64,000 bases of DNA from Dichotomocladium elegans. Taxonomy: Eukaryota; Mucoromycota; Mucoromycetes; Mucorales; Lichtheimiaceae. Position numbers and translations under genes: made by a program. Under the pieces are notes generated by a model. That model made no database searches. It was not told where the DNA came from and saw only the letters and a program-made list of their open reading frames with translations. Location of the stretch: positions 823,501 through 887,500 of the forward strand of contig JAIXMN010000007.1 in NCBI GenBank assembly GCA_025716815.1. The letters are read 5' to 3'. This document shows, one piece after another, positions 1 through 11,284 of the stretch (position 1 is the first letter of the stretch; each line of letters opens with the position of its first letter).

Positions 1-793
1 ACTTCAAAAGTCATACGATGGTAAATATCTTTTGTATCCGTTTTCTCGCGCGCGTGAGCGCACGCGTGTATGTGTGTGTGTATATGTGCACCACTCACCC
101 ACCCATCTTACCCCCCCCCCCATCGTTTTAGCAATATCCCAAAAAATGAACCATCTTCATGCAGTTATAAAAGACAAGACCACTCTGATCAAAAGGCTGG
201 AAAATGACAAGGTAAAATCGCATTTGACTTGGTAGGCCCGTTCATATATAACTGTTCGTATAGAGCAATCGAGAGCAGGATATGGATCTGCTGCTGCATA
301 AGGCCAAGAGCGTTGCACAAGATGCAAGGAAGTGGTCATTTGAAGCCAATCGGTACAAGCAGGAATTAGAGGTAAATAAAGTTACGATCCGATTGAAGAG
401 AAAGAATTTATTTGTTGCGATAGGCCCTACGACAACAATGGAAGGACGAAAAGAAAATTTACATGACACGTTTGCGTGAAAAACAAAGCATCATACAAGG
501 ACTTTCGGTATGTATGCTTCTATATATATACAAGAAAGCCATCTGAAAAAAAAGGGGAGGCGACATAGGCAAGACTAGGACATTCAACCGAAGAAGAATG
601 CGACGCCCCGTCCCTGTCGTCAAGCAACGGGTCAGCATACGCTTGTGACAGCAACACAACATGTTCCTTGTGCAGCGCATCGACCTGCGATTGCGCGAGG
701 TTGCACCCGCCCACGCCCGTCCCCAGCAACAATCATCTCGGTCGCGAGAAACAGCACGGAAGGCGATCACATGCAATCCTATTACAGTGGTGA
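1..793 (+). CDS. Coiled-coil protein, 3' part only (5' end outside window)
   Basis: Five exons are read: 1-20, 132-211, 264-371, 424-507 and 569-793, with introns of 111, 52, 52 and 61 nt that all have GT-AG ends and keep one frame open up to a TGA stop. The encoded C-terminus starts with a heptad-like, K/E/R/L-rich stretch (exons 1-4, about 95 residues, with W and R-rich segments such as KWSFEANRYKQELE), typical of a coiled coil. It is followed by a 74-residue Ser/Cys-rich tail. The start lies upstream of base 1. I do not recognise the family. The last exon is the least certain, since the opposite strand is also open there. Confidence 0.55.
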
Positions 794-982
794 TCATCCT
801 ACCTCTTCCTCCCTCGGTCCACCCCACACACTCATATATATATAGATAAACCTGCCAATCATTCTATGCCCAAAAAAAAAAAAGAAGTCCAACCTTCCAT
901 TATAAGCTGAAAAATCAGGCAACAAAAGGGAAAGAGTGTAACTTAAAAAATGCTGCCTAGCGCTTAATCACATGTATTTACC

Positions 983-1002
983 CTCTCGCTCGCTCGCTCG
1001 CT
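983..1002. repeat. Short CTCG microsatellite
   Basis: Tandem CTCG units lie about 35 bp upstream of the ATG at 1035, in the presumed promoter or 5' leader of the next gene. Simple repeat with no function inferred. Confidence 0.7.
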
Positions 1003-1034
1003 TTCCCTTTTGAACAAAGTGCGCTCTGCTCAGT

Positions 1035-1919
1035 ATGGACGCCTGGTGCGAACTCTGTACAAGGGCGTTCAATGGCGACACTGCCGCCGATCATCTCATT
1101 CTTTACCTTGAAGGCTGCGGTAACCGTTTAGCGAATGGCCAGTTTTCGGTAATCACCACGACCTTGAGCGATCGCGATCGCGCCTGTCTCGAATCACTCG
1201 GCTTTGCTCCTTCGTCCGACCAGGAGAACGAGTGGACATTGCCCGGTGATCAGTGGTCGCTTTACGTTGATGCCAAGCGCAATGAACGTGCGCGGTGGCA
1301 TGCGATGCGGCATCGGCAACTGCAGATCGAATTGCATACCCATCTTGAGACCATTCAGCCCCTCCCGGGCTTGAACGATCAGCATCGACTTGCGCTCGTC
1401 CGCGGGTTCTGCAACCGCTTCGCGGCTGACGCACGCGCCGTCCCATTCCTGCGCGGGATTGCGGGCCTGTGCCGATTCCAGCTCTTCAGGGACAGGCTCG
1501 CAGTCTGGCGTTGCTCCGAGCACGTCTTTACCCAAAGTGGGCCGGAGGCCATGGTCGAGTATATCAAGCTCCTCAAGGGCGTCCTGCAGCTCGAGAGGGT
1601 ATTCACATCAGCAACAGACAAGCGCAGTGACGACGACATCATCATTGACCTGGACACCTCAAGAATGCCTGATGATGATGATGATCCTATCCTCATGTGG
1701 CGCACGAACAGCCAGCTTTCGGACCACCATCTCTGCGATTTGCTCGCCATCCTCCCTCCCCATGAGCCAAGCCCTCAGCAATTTTGCCTCTCCGATATCC
1801 CTCGCCCTATCCACATATCCGCATCCATCGGCTTTTACCACCCACATCTTCTTCTTCAGTGGATCATGCACCTCTTTCGCCACTGCACCGGCTTCATCCA
1901 CCGTCCCGGTAGGAGATAG
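1035..1919 (+). CDS. Hypothetical protein, 294 aa, single exon
   Basis: An uninterrupted ATG-to-TAG frame of 294 codons with G/C-biased third positions, as in the clear genes nearby. Near the N-terminus is a CELC pair (C5, C8), with H20 and C28 following, which could be a small zinc site, though I cannot match it to a named finger. The middle is helical and rich in Arg and Leu. An acidic patch (DDDDD) lies near residue 215-220 and the C-terminus is hydrophobic with several His. I do not recognise a family. Antisense frames are also open (1153-1925), but they lack ATG-initiated, splice-supported models. A 3' extension by splicing cannot be excluded. Confidence 0.6.
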   Translation: MDAWCELCTRAFNGDTAADHLILYLEGCGNRLANGQFSVITTTLSDRDRACLESLGFAPSSDQENEWTLPGDQWSLYVDAKRNERARWHAMRHRQLQIELHTHLETIQPLPGLNDQHRLALVRGFCNRFAADARAVPFLRGIAGLCRFQLFRDRLAVWRCSEHVFTQSGPEAMVEYIKLLKGVLQLERVFTSATDKRSDDDIIIDLDTSRMPDDDDDPILMWRTNSQLSDHHLCDLLAILPPHEPSPQQFCLSDIPRPIHISASIGFYHPHLLLQWIMHLFRHCTGFIHRPGRR

Positions 1920-2040
1920 GCTCATTTAGAATGAAAGATTTATAATTTGATATTATTTAGACTTGTCTACAGTGAGTGAAGAACGATAGGGATGGAGAAA
2001 GAGACGGAGGAAAAGAATGCAAATTTTGCTTTTTGATTGT

Positions 2041-3471
2041 CTACGCCTTGGCAGCGTCTGCTGCGCTCTGGCTTGAAGATGACATAGGAATGCTCTGAGA
2101 CGACATATTGGGCTTCTTACTACCCACCGTCTTGGCATACGAATACACGAGACCAGCAACGAAACCTTGGGAATATTAAATATAATGAGAAACATCTCTT
2201 GCCCCCTGCAAAGGTTCACATGTAAATGCCGTGTACTACTCACCAATAATGATGGCTGTCACATTGCCAAAAGTGGCAGGATCACTAAAGAAGAGAATAC
2301 CAGAGGCCGCGATCGGCAGCTTGTTCAGGGCACCGACCATGGAATAGGTCGTTGAGGACGTCGCGCGCACACACCAGGCAGATGCGTACGACATCACGAA
2401 AGCGGACACGCCAGAGAAGACCATAGCATAGATCATTTGAGAGCGGATTTCCTCGGGGCTATGTAGTTTTAAGCAACATATCCTCAGTCAGCGTCGGGAG
2501 TATACAAAAAAAAACCACACACTCACAAAGTACGCGCGAAATTCTCAGCACTCCAATCCTCAAAGATCAACGAAGGAATGATGAGCAATGGGATAGATAG
2601 CAAGTTGTTGTAATATACTGTGTCGAAGTCCTTGAAATTGAACAGCTTGATACGCTTGCGCATGAACAAAACAAACGCAGCCGACGAGAGACAGTTTGCT
2701 GCCATCCAGAAATACCCAAGCAACGCCGCATCCATGTGGGCAATCTCTGAAAGCGTTGCCGACACATCTGCCCAGCCAGCGATGAGCGACGACAGAACCT
2801 AAACGTACGTCCCTGACGTTATCAGCGGGGTGGCTCCATTATCTATCTCTCTATACTTACCATCAACATGAACGATACGAGCATTGTCTGCGTCACGTTG
2901 CCGCCAAACCAGATCACTTCACCATATGCAATGAGGATAATGGTTAAGTTTTTGAAGATTGTATAGACCGGAATTCGCAAATACTGCAGAGATTTTGAGC
3001 CGGTGTAGATCATGGTCACCAGAGCAAATGCAATCGGGAACCACTTCCGTGCCTCCTCCTTGTCAAATTCTCGAAATTTGATCAGATTGAGAAATTTGAA
3101 TGTTTGAAGCAATACAACAGTCAAGAGGTTCTGAGAGGAGCGGCAGGGGAAAAAAAGGAGAGAGATGAGTTCTTATTCTTTCTTTTTCTCCAAAGCGAGA
3201 TGTTGGAATGCCTAGAGAGAGTACAACTCACCTGCACGGTCAAGAGAAGAAAGTTCATGTTGAAGCCATAACCACTGACGACGTATTTATTGGTCACGGT
3301 CATCAGAATGCTTGCAAAGCAGTAGCTTGCGATAGGCAAGGCGGCCCGCATGCCTGGCGACAGTTTGACGATCGATGGCGCGACAAGGGATGAGTTATTC
3401 TGCGGAGGGGGTGGTGATGAGATCTGTTCATCGTCTACGACGACCTTGTATTCGCCCTTGGAATCCGACAT
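2041..3471 (-). CDS. VRG4: GDP-mannose transporter (Golgi, Vrg4 type)
   Basis: Carries GDP-mannose from cytosol to Golgi lumen, exchanging it for GMP, to feed protein and lipid mannosylation. Five exons: 3232-3471, 2861-3130, 2527-2798, 2244-2458 and 2041-2165, in phase and giving 373 residues, close to the family size. After a Pro/Ser-rich N-terminal tail come multiple hydrophobic helices of the nucleotide-sugar transporter fold. They include [20 protein letters not shown] (the conserved TNK region), FNLxNL-like helix ends, and the GALNKLP motif, the nucleotide-binding signature of Vrg4-type carriers. A short Ser-rich cytoplasmic tail ends the protein. ATG 3471 was chosen; an in-frame upstream codon at 3498 would add nine residues. 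Identification is firm. Confidence 0.93.
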
Positions 3472-4659
3472 TAGGATGTTTATATGTGTAGAGTACAAGA
3501 AGGGAAAGGGCGGAGGAGTATTAATAAATTGTAGATGGTCTAGCGTGCGTGATCGCTAGAAGAGGCCGGGGGAAGGAAAGAGGGGACAGAGCAGAAAAGG
3601 AAAAAGGTGGGAAGAATGACGGACGATAGGTACTTTGAAAAAGTAATAAAAAGAGGAACAACGTTTGTACACCGCACAATTTTTTTTTTTTTACCTTGAA
3701 CTCAACGTCGATCTTTTTTCGTCTCGAAATAGATCCACTTAGTATCACAAACCAGGTCCATACGCAAAGTATTCACAAACAGGCCCCTCCTCATAAGGCT
3801 TCTCCCACTATCCCTAACAATAGACTCTTGCAGCGCTGGAGCATGACAAGAAGTTACTAGACACGTGATATTCTTCAATCCATCGATGCCATCATGGTTG
3901 TCGGGTCGAATGCTCCGGGGAAGGAGTAGTGTCACAAACATTTAATTCTCAGACCGCCCGTCGGTGGGAAGTATGCGCTAAAACAATGGGATAACTGGGT
4001 CGCGGGGAGTTTGGTTTAGCAGACCAGCAGAATTAAGTGTCCACTAGCAAGACCTAACAGAGGATGACCGACCTCCGAGCCAGAACCTGGATAATCATTT
4101 CTTGTTGTTACGGTGACACTGTGGCACTAGCATTAAATAAAGGCTTCGTTTTTCTCTGAGGCCACACACATATCCTAGCACGTTGATGCGTATCACTCTG
4201 TGCCAAAAAATGGCTTACCGTCACACACACACACACACAAGCACACTATGTCTCTCTCTGCTCCACCATCCCACATCCTCCTTCGGATTACCTCGTCACA
4301 CAAGCCATTTTCCTATCTGAGATACATTACGGACAACCTCCCATGCAATCTTAACAAGCTTCAATTAAATCCTTTCTGCTTATATTGATTTTGCACTTAA
4401 TAATCGACAAAAACATAGTGCGGCAATGTCACAATCATTAAAACCTCCTTTTTTCTATGATTATAACGAGAACACTAGAAGAAAGGCCATGGTTGATCAA
4501 ACAAGGAGCATTTACCACAGTGAAATCACTCCTTTTTTTTTAACAGAGAGAGAAGAATGGGCTAGGAGAAGGAAGAGGGGGGAAGGAAGAAGACAGTATA
4601 AAAAGGGAGGCTCACCAGGCCCATCTGACAGCCGTATTCACAAGCCGAACTTGTTCTCC
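3472..4659. other. Divergent intergenic region, VRG4 / secreted-peptide gene
   Basis: No supported gene. It holds the 5' leader of VRG4, long A/T runs, a (CA)n tract near 4221-4236 and, at its right end, a TATA box for the next gene. The open frames here are short and lack splice or homology support. Confidence 0.6.
4597..4604 (+). promoter_or_regulatory. TATA box of the small secreted-peptide gene
   Basis: A canonical TATAAAAA, 56-63 bp upstream of the ATG at 4660. This spacing argues that translation begins at 4660 and not at the in-frame ATG at 4426, which lies upstream of the TATA box. Confidence 0.65.
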
Positions 4660-4908
4660 ATGCGATCATCGATTTCCTTTCTCTCAGCAGCCGTCCTGTT
4701 GATTTCGTTTATAGTCACTGTCCACACCTCGCCCATCGGGACATCTTCGGAGCGCACACATCCTGAGGAAGCACTGCAGCGCCGTTCACCTCAAGGAGCA
4801 GGTGGACTGGGCAGCGGCGGAGTTCCTATTATCAGTAACCTTCCGCTTGGTGGAATCGGCGCCCTCTTTGGTCAAGGTTCTGCCCAACAGCCTCCGGAGG
4901 AAGCTTAA
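4660..4908 (+). CDS. Small secreted protein with a dibasic processing site, 82 aa
   Basis: The protein opens with a clear signal peptide: MRSS, a hydrophobic core (residues 5-21), then a VHTS-like cleavage region. The short propeptide carries a single Arg-Arg site (residues about 43-44), as cut by Kex2-type proteases. It is followed by a Gly/Pro/Ile/Leu-rich segment of about 38 residues ending in PPEEA. No cysteines are present in the mature part. The open frame extends upstream to 4426, but the TATA box at 4597 and the position of the signal peptide favour this start. Possible polyadenylation signals (AATAAA) lie at 4954 and 5043. The family is not recognised; a processed secreted peptide or cell-wall-associated peptide is inference. 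Confidence 0.6.
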   Translation: MRSSISFLSAAVLLISFIVTVHTSPIGTSSERTHPEEALQRRSPQGAGGLGSGGVPIISNLPLGGIGALFGQGSAQQPPEEA

Positions 4909-7900
4909 TGATCTGTTGATACCCCCACCCACACACACACACTCTCTCTCTCAAATAAACATACGCAGCCGCATATTTTCATATTCATTTTTCCACTTAT
5001 GATAAGCACAAGATTGTAAACGATGTACGCTGGAACCAATGAAATAAATCTTAGCTCGCAAATAACGCATATACGCCGGGGAGGTGTTTTCGCGAACTGT
5101 CTTCTTCACTTTCCTTATTTCATTACATCGTCGGTTCTGATAATACTGCGGTAATCGTTAGATCCATGGTCCCAGTCTCAGCGACGGGCGCATAAGCGTC
5201 TTTATACGCTGTGTCTGGTATATACCAACAAGAAGCCCGTATTGAAAGCGAGTCTCGTTCTGTCCCGGCATAGCCGATTTAAAAGATGCTTGAGGTACGG
5301 CAGCGTTCTCCTCTTTTGTGCATAAAAGTGATAATAAACTCAAAAGAACTGCTCCTCCTTTTATTAAGCGCCCACATGGGAGACCATCGCTGGACACAGC
5401 CAGCGTGTAGCTGTGTATACCCTGTTGTGCGGTTGAAACCATCAGTGCGTGGTGGTATTCGATTTTAACGTTGCCCGAAACCAACTGGCTTTTTGGGGGC
5501 AAGGAAATACACACAACGAGAGTGTTCCCTGACGCCACCACCACAACTTCGCAGTTTAGCGACTCCGCATTTCTTTCCCGGGGGGGGAGACTGCCGCATC
5601 ACTACGACCCTACGGTTTACGTCATCTACGGCTATCCCAATGGCAGACAGGTTGGAGAGGAGCAGCAGCTACAGCGGCGATAAAGTACATCATATTCCAT
5701 TGTATCTGCCGCTACTATTACCCTGCTACCGGTTACTCTACAAACAAGGATGTCCTGTGACATCGGGCTTGCCCACGTTGTATGTTTATGATCATTGGTC
5801 TTCTCGTTGCGTTCGCGCGTCCTCCGCGCTGTATATCCGCCGACGCTCTTCCTAAGTACTCTCACCGCAGTGCGTGTACTATTACGTGTTGTTTCGGAAC
5901 GGCATGTTCACACCTCTATAGTGTTTCTGCTGAAGAAACCTGCGGCGAAATGTCCGGGTTATCCGTCCGTTGTCCAGTGATTTGATTGAGGTCTGCCGAC
6001 GTCCGTACCCTCGTGGATATGCCTTGCCTCACCCTCCTGCGGCACCCGGCAGGCCCCATCTGAGGTACTCTTCGTCGTCATCATTTGGGGACGCGCTGCT
6101 CCTAAAAACGGACACCCATGTCTGCTTGGATTATTCCTCTTGGTGCATTCTTTCCGGTTTCGAGACAAATTGATCTTTGAATGACACCCCGTCCCGTTCA
6201 CTTCGATCCGTGGCTTGGCGTTGATTCGCGGTGCTTCTTCGGAAGGAGGGGGTCTTCCTGCACGGTACAGTACTCGACGCATATTATCGCCAAAGTCGAC
6301 ACCATGTATCTCCCATTGGATGCTGCAGGTTCCGGGGGCATGATCCGGCACAATGACTATTGGCTTTTTTACTCTTTCTCTTTCTTCTTGATCTATTTAA
6401 TTCCCCCTTCTTTCTTTGCTTCGTTGGCGCTACGTCTTTCCGCTATTTCAACCCTTGATAGGTTGCTGTTCGTCAAATCTGCTGGAGTCACTTATTGTTC
6501 TAACAACTGCGTAGGGCAATTGTTTGGCTGGTTAGTCTTAGGACTAGTCAAACAGAAACCTATCAAGGCTTCCCACTCTTTTAAGTTGTATTATCGCTTT
6601 GATAACGTACTTTCGCTGAAAATAATCTGATAGGCTTCGTGTTTGATTAGCCCGTTGAACTAACCTCGCAATTATTGAATGCTAGTATCTCCTATGAAAA
6701 ACAACATGGGTATCATATCTGATACGTGCATAGCATGTCTGAGGACAGTGGCCTCCAGTCATAATAAGATCCGTTATGACCTTTCTCTATAGTGGTATGA
6801 TTTCGTCGAGGCTACTGTATACATATCGTGATCTACGATAGCTGATGTCATCCGTCAAGGTCCAAGTTGGTATAACCTTTTCTGAAGTCGGGATTTGCCC
6901 AAAAAGCTTTGCGTGTGGTGACAAAGCACGGTGAAATATGATGAATCTTTATAACGACTCGTTTTTTATTTTGAAAACTGACCCATCGCACTCGTAAGCA
7001 CTTTGTGAAACCTAGAAAAGAGGTCAAAAAGGATACTGGACCACTCGGTGGGGCCGCGATGTGGCATCTGTCGGGCCGCCCTTTCTCTGTTTTTTCTTTT
7101 TCTTTTATCGAGTAACCGTTGTTTCTGGCGTTGCATGTTCTTGCCCATATTACTGCTGTTGATATGCCACCAATCCTCTACCGTGGTTACCGCCATGTGT
7201 ATATCGGGACACGCCTCTTATGAGGCGGTTTGGTCAGTCAAGTGTAACGGGGAGAGGTAATGGTCTCTGTATCATACAGTACTGCATACAACCGCCTGCG
7301 CTCGCTGATCTCGGTAGACAACCTGTAAAAGACTTTTTGGATAGGCCCGAAATCACCCCATCCCCATTTTTCCATTAGTTAACTTTGGAATCGTTTACCA
7401 TTGTCCCTTTTTACAGTACCCACCCGTTAGAGTGACACTCTTGATTTGAATATGCCCTGTCTTGTTAATATGATTCCTTAAAAGCGTATCACTAGAGTGA
7501 ATGTCGTTGTAACGAATACCATTATAACGGGTAGTCATTGTTCAGTGCCGGGCAAGGAATGATGTACGCTACCGTAATATTTATCTCATCACAGTTGGCT
7601 TTCACTCGTTCTTTATTGGCTCTTGTCAGCTGTTGCTTTCTTTTGCTGCTCACTTCCAAAGATATAACGAACGCTGTGGCGAAAGACTGATGGCTTCTCT
7701 TAAGGCATACAGCTGGAATATTCCGTGCGCGGGAAAGCTGATACTGCTTCCTCTCTATGATATATTGGAAGGTTATAAGAAAGCAGTGCCATCGCTAACC
7801 CATGGCATGTCTTGCAAGTTGGCCAGCCCTTCCTCCGTGAACTTGTACATCTGAGACACGGATTTCCAATTTGGGAGTCCTGACTGTCTATGGAACAAAA

Positions 7901-8540
7901 ATGTATCTTTTTCTTTATACGGAGGACCACTTGCCAATGCATTTGTGCAACATCCTTTTTCGTGTGGGCGGTCCTGATTTTGGGGAAGGGAGCGGTGTGT
8001 ATGCACATGGTAGACCTGAGTGCATTAGCTCGGTACAGTAAGCACCCTATTGATCAGTTACTTTGTTCGTATAATATCACCATGAAGGAACACCCAAAAA
8101 TTCGTAGCAAAGCGGCTGTTGGCATCCGAGATGGCTCGAGTTTTGTTAAATGACTTAAAAAGTGCAATAAATTGTGTCGTGTGCAGTACCGCTTTTGGAT
8201 AATTTCAGTCCTGAAAGGCAAGTTAAGCTCAGCGACGGCGCGCTGTTCCTCAGCAGAGGTGATGTCATTTAATAAATAAACTCCTGAACAGCCCACCCTG
8301 CAATCAAAAGTCCATCCGCCATTATTGGTCTGTATGACACACCACGGCCATTTTCGTATTGTGTGTCTCACTTGTCATATGACATGCTCAGCGACTCGCT
8401 TTGGCACGTCATCGCCTAGAACTGTAAGCCCACAAAGACTGAAGGGACATGGATATCCTAATTATAGGTCTGTGACCCTGGATCTGAAATATATAAAGCT
8501 GTTAACTTCAGCGCACTTACTCTCACTATTATAATACATC
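4909..8540. other. ORF-poor region of about 3.6 kb, no supported gene
   Basis: All six frames are broken by stops at short intervals and I could not build a spliced model. A few short frames (for example minus 5959-6351 and minus 7773-8006) look slightly protein-like but match no family I know. Base composition shifts from AT-rich to more GC-rich around 5500-6350. Old, decayed mobile DNA is possible but not shown. Confidence 0.5.
8492..8498 (+). promoter_or_regulatory. TATA box of the aldo/keto reductase gene
   Basis: TATAAAG about 43-49 bp upstream of the ATG at 8541, a typical distance for a short 5' leader. Confidence 0.55.
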
Positions 8541-9834
8541 ATGATCCAAAGAAGCGTCGGAGACAAGACATTTAATGGCATTGGACTTGGCTGCATGGGG
8601 TAATATATCTTTGATTATGAACAAGGCTTGAAGTCGCTAAAGATCCTCCTATGGGCAGTATGAGTGATTGGTATGGCGCCGACCGAGATGATGACAAGAG
8701 CCTCCAGGTTTTGGAACGTGCCATTGACATCGGGTAACGCCTATGAGGCAAATCGAACTTGTTATCTAAAAGTGGCGATACTAACCCATGATGTCCATTA
8801 GATGTACATTCTGGGATACCGCGAACGCGTATGGCATGGGTGATAATGAACGCTTGTTGGGCCGCGTTCTCAAGACGTCGGCACGCGACAAGGTCTTTGT
8901 GAGCACTAAATTCGGTGTTGTCCGCGACCCAGCTACGGGCGCATTTCTGACTGTGAATGGCCGGCCTGAATACGTGAGGTCATGCTTCGAAGAGAGCACC
9001 AAGAACCTTGGGGTCGACGTTGTCGATATGTATTATTATCATCGCGTGGACCCGGATGTGTACGTTTCTTCGCACTTTTTGCTAGGGTGGTTCTTTGTCC
9101 TGGCAGAGTTGCAACACTCACCGTGCTTGATCTTTTTTAACCTGCTGATATCTTAGCCCGATTGAAGAGACCGTCGCGGCAATGGCCGAACTTGTCAAGG
9201 AAGGACGTGTTCGGTTCCTTGGGCTATCAGAATGTACCGCCGATCAGCTTCGGCGTGCACACAAGGTCCACCCGATCACGGCTATTGAGATGGAGTATTC
9301 TCCGTGGGTGCTGGACATTGAGACGAACGGCGTTCTCGATGCAGCCCGTGAGCTTCGTGTGAAAATTGTGTGCTAGTAAGTGGGTAGAAGGAGACTGGGA
9401 TCAATCCTATCTCGACTAATCTGAGAACTGTGCAATGATATAGCTCACCGTTGGGACGTGGTTTCCTTACCGGTAAAATTCGTTCAGCTGACGACCTCGC
9501 GCCAGACGATATCCGCCGGAAATTCCCCCGTTACTATCCCGAAAATTTCCAAAAGAACTTGGACATTGTGGATAAGATTAGTGCACTCGCAGCCAGGAAG
9601 GGAGTTACGACAAGTCAGTTTGTGCTCGCATGGGTATTAGCGCAAGGCGACGATTTTATTGTGATTCCCGGGACAACAAAGATTGACCGGCTCGAGGAAA
9701 ATGCGAGAGCTTCCGAGATCGTACTAACCCCGAAAGAGATTGATGAGATGCGCCAGGTGATCACCATTGCACAAGTAGCAGGCGGTAGACATGCCGTTAT
9801 CTCTGATACCATCATGCAAAAATTGCAGAAATAA
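8541..9834 (+). CDS. Aldo/keto reductase
   Basis: NADPH-dependent reduction of carbonyl compounds in the cytosol; the substrate cannot be told from sequence. Five exons: 8541-8599, 8659-8733, 8802-9059, 9157-9375 and 9444-9834, total 333 residues, the usual AKR length. The family landmarks appear in order: N-terminal GLGCMG, the catalytic Asp and Tyr in FWDTANAYG, catalytic Lys in STKFG, catalytic His in YYYHRVDP, then GLSE, the EYSPW strand, the [11 protein letters not shown] segment and the cofactor-binding [12 protein letters not shown]. The EYSPW plus [10 protein letters not shown] pattern fits the YakC/AKR13-like branch, close to pyridoxal reductases. All four tetrad residues are present, so the enzyme is expected to be active. 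A decayed copy lies about 1.5 kb downstream in the same orientation. Confidence 0.92.
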
Positions 9835-10085
9835 ACAGCTTTTGATGTCATCGTCATGCACACGCTTGTCCTATGCTTTTCCGCCTATTCATGCGGAAAG
9901 TCTCGAAATGAAGAACAAAGCAAAGTAATCTTTTGAATTGCAAGGTCAAATCTAGTTGCTTTTTTACTTTTTCTCCAATAGCCCTGACTTAAGGCAGTCG
10001 AAATCGGACAGGCGAGCTTCCTATCTCATTGATAGCTTCCCATTCGAATCAATCATGAGACGTGCACAGAGAAGGATCTGTTGTC

Positions 10086-10990
10086 TTAATCATCGATACC
10101 TTTAAATGTGATCCGGGGAACCCATTGGTCTGAATGATCATGGCTGTTGCTTCTGTTGTCTTCTTCCTCAGGAACGACACGATCTTCAAAGGGGTTGAGA
10201 TTATGTAAAGTATGGTCTCTTATGACAGGGACATCTCGTCTTTTTTTCCATACGGGAAGGTCTTGGAAGTCGACGTCATGATCGTCTGCAGTTGTGATTG
10301 AGCTTACAACGTCACACTTGGTCGACAATCACTTACCTGGGCGCATGCGCTTCAGGACTTCGCGTAGCGCCTTTCGTTTTGCTTTCATTATTGAAGCAAA
10401 ATGCTGTTGCTTTCTCGTCATTTCCAAATCGCTATCTAAGATAATGGAAATTCCACCGGCGTTGCCCGTCGATATGAGCTACGTATTAAACAAATTATCG
10501 AGAGTTTGTACTTAATGGAAGGTAAATCAGGATGAAAACAAAGAGGCATCTGACAGCTCGACCTCAGCTGCGGTTTTCTTCTATGGTAGTTGCTGTCGCC
10601 GTCATCATCATCATCACTGTGTTTTGGAACATCACGCAGTTTGTCTACAATAATAGTTATTAGACCATCAAGTCATGCATATGTCGTTGGAACGAAATGA
10701 CCATGAACCTTCCATGCGGGAAAATTGGATGTGCTCAAATGAAATGGGCAGTAAGCGGCGGAAGGAAAGAGAAGAAAAGTCTCATGATGGCATCATTTTT
10801 TTTTTACATAGATGCGCGTGCATCTTGCGTTTTGTTGTCGTCTTTGTGGCAAAGCAGACACAGAGCCGTTTCTGTTGCTTTTCCATCACATTCTTCTCGA
10901 TACCTTGGGAATCGCCCGACCAATAACATGACTCAGCTGCTGCACCGAATATTACAAGGCCAACTTACGTAATGCTCCTGTCTTGGACAT
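10086..10990 (-). CDS. Small charged protein of unknown function, partial model
   Basis: Two 3' exons are well supported: 10337-10435 and 10086-10285, joined in phase with a GTAAGT donor and CTGCAG acceptor. They encode a K/R-rich helix (FASIMKAKRKALREVLKRMR), then an acidic and His-rich C-terminus ending ITFKGIDD. Further upstream an exon ending at 10644 (an acidic run of five Asp) and a 22-nt first exon 10969-10990 starting with ATG keep the same frame. The donor between 10436 and about 10600 is unclear (candidates GTCAGA and GTAGCT). The charge pattern suggests a nuclear or complex-associated factor, but the family is unknown. Confidence 0.42.
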
Positions 10991-11284
10991 CATCTGCGTT
11001 TGGATGCTGATATGCTTCTTGAAAAAGATCACAACCTCTCATAGCTTCTCGGATTGGGGGGAAGGGACAGAGTCTCTGTATATCTGTTTGTTTCAAAGGT
11101 TACTACGACATTTTATTAAACAGATAGGTTGGGCAAAGTGGTAGGCATTATCCTGAAAGATGAAAAATAAGGTTGCCAGAACAAAGGCGGTTAATTTTAG
11201 TTGCTCCTTCTGAGGGAGAAGGACTGTGCGTGTTTCCTGGCTCTCTCTTTCCAATTTTTATCAACCGTTCCTTTACAAGATGCA

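Noticed and set aside
1153..1925. Minus-strand open frames opposite the 294-codon gene
   Set aside because: Shorter than the sense frame, Arg-rich composition typical of antisense shadows, no splice-supported model.
4426..4659. N-terminal extension of the secreted-peptide frame
   Set aside because: Upstream of the TATA box, Arg/Glu-rich from purine tracts, and would bury the signal peptide.
7773..8006. Minus frame that looked slightly protein-like
   Set aside because: 77 codons, no start-splice context and no recognised family; neighbouring frames do not extend it.
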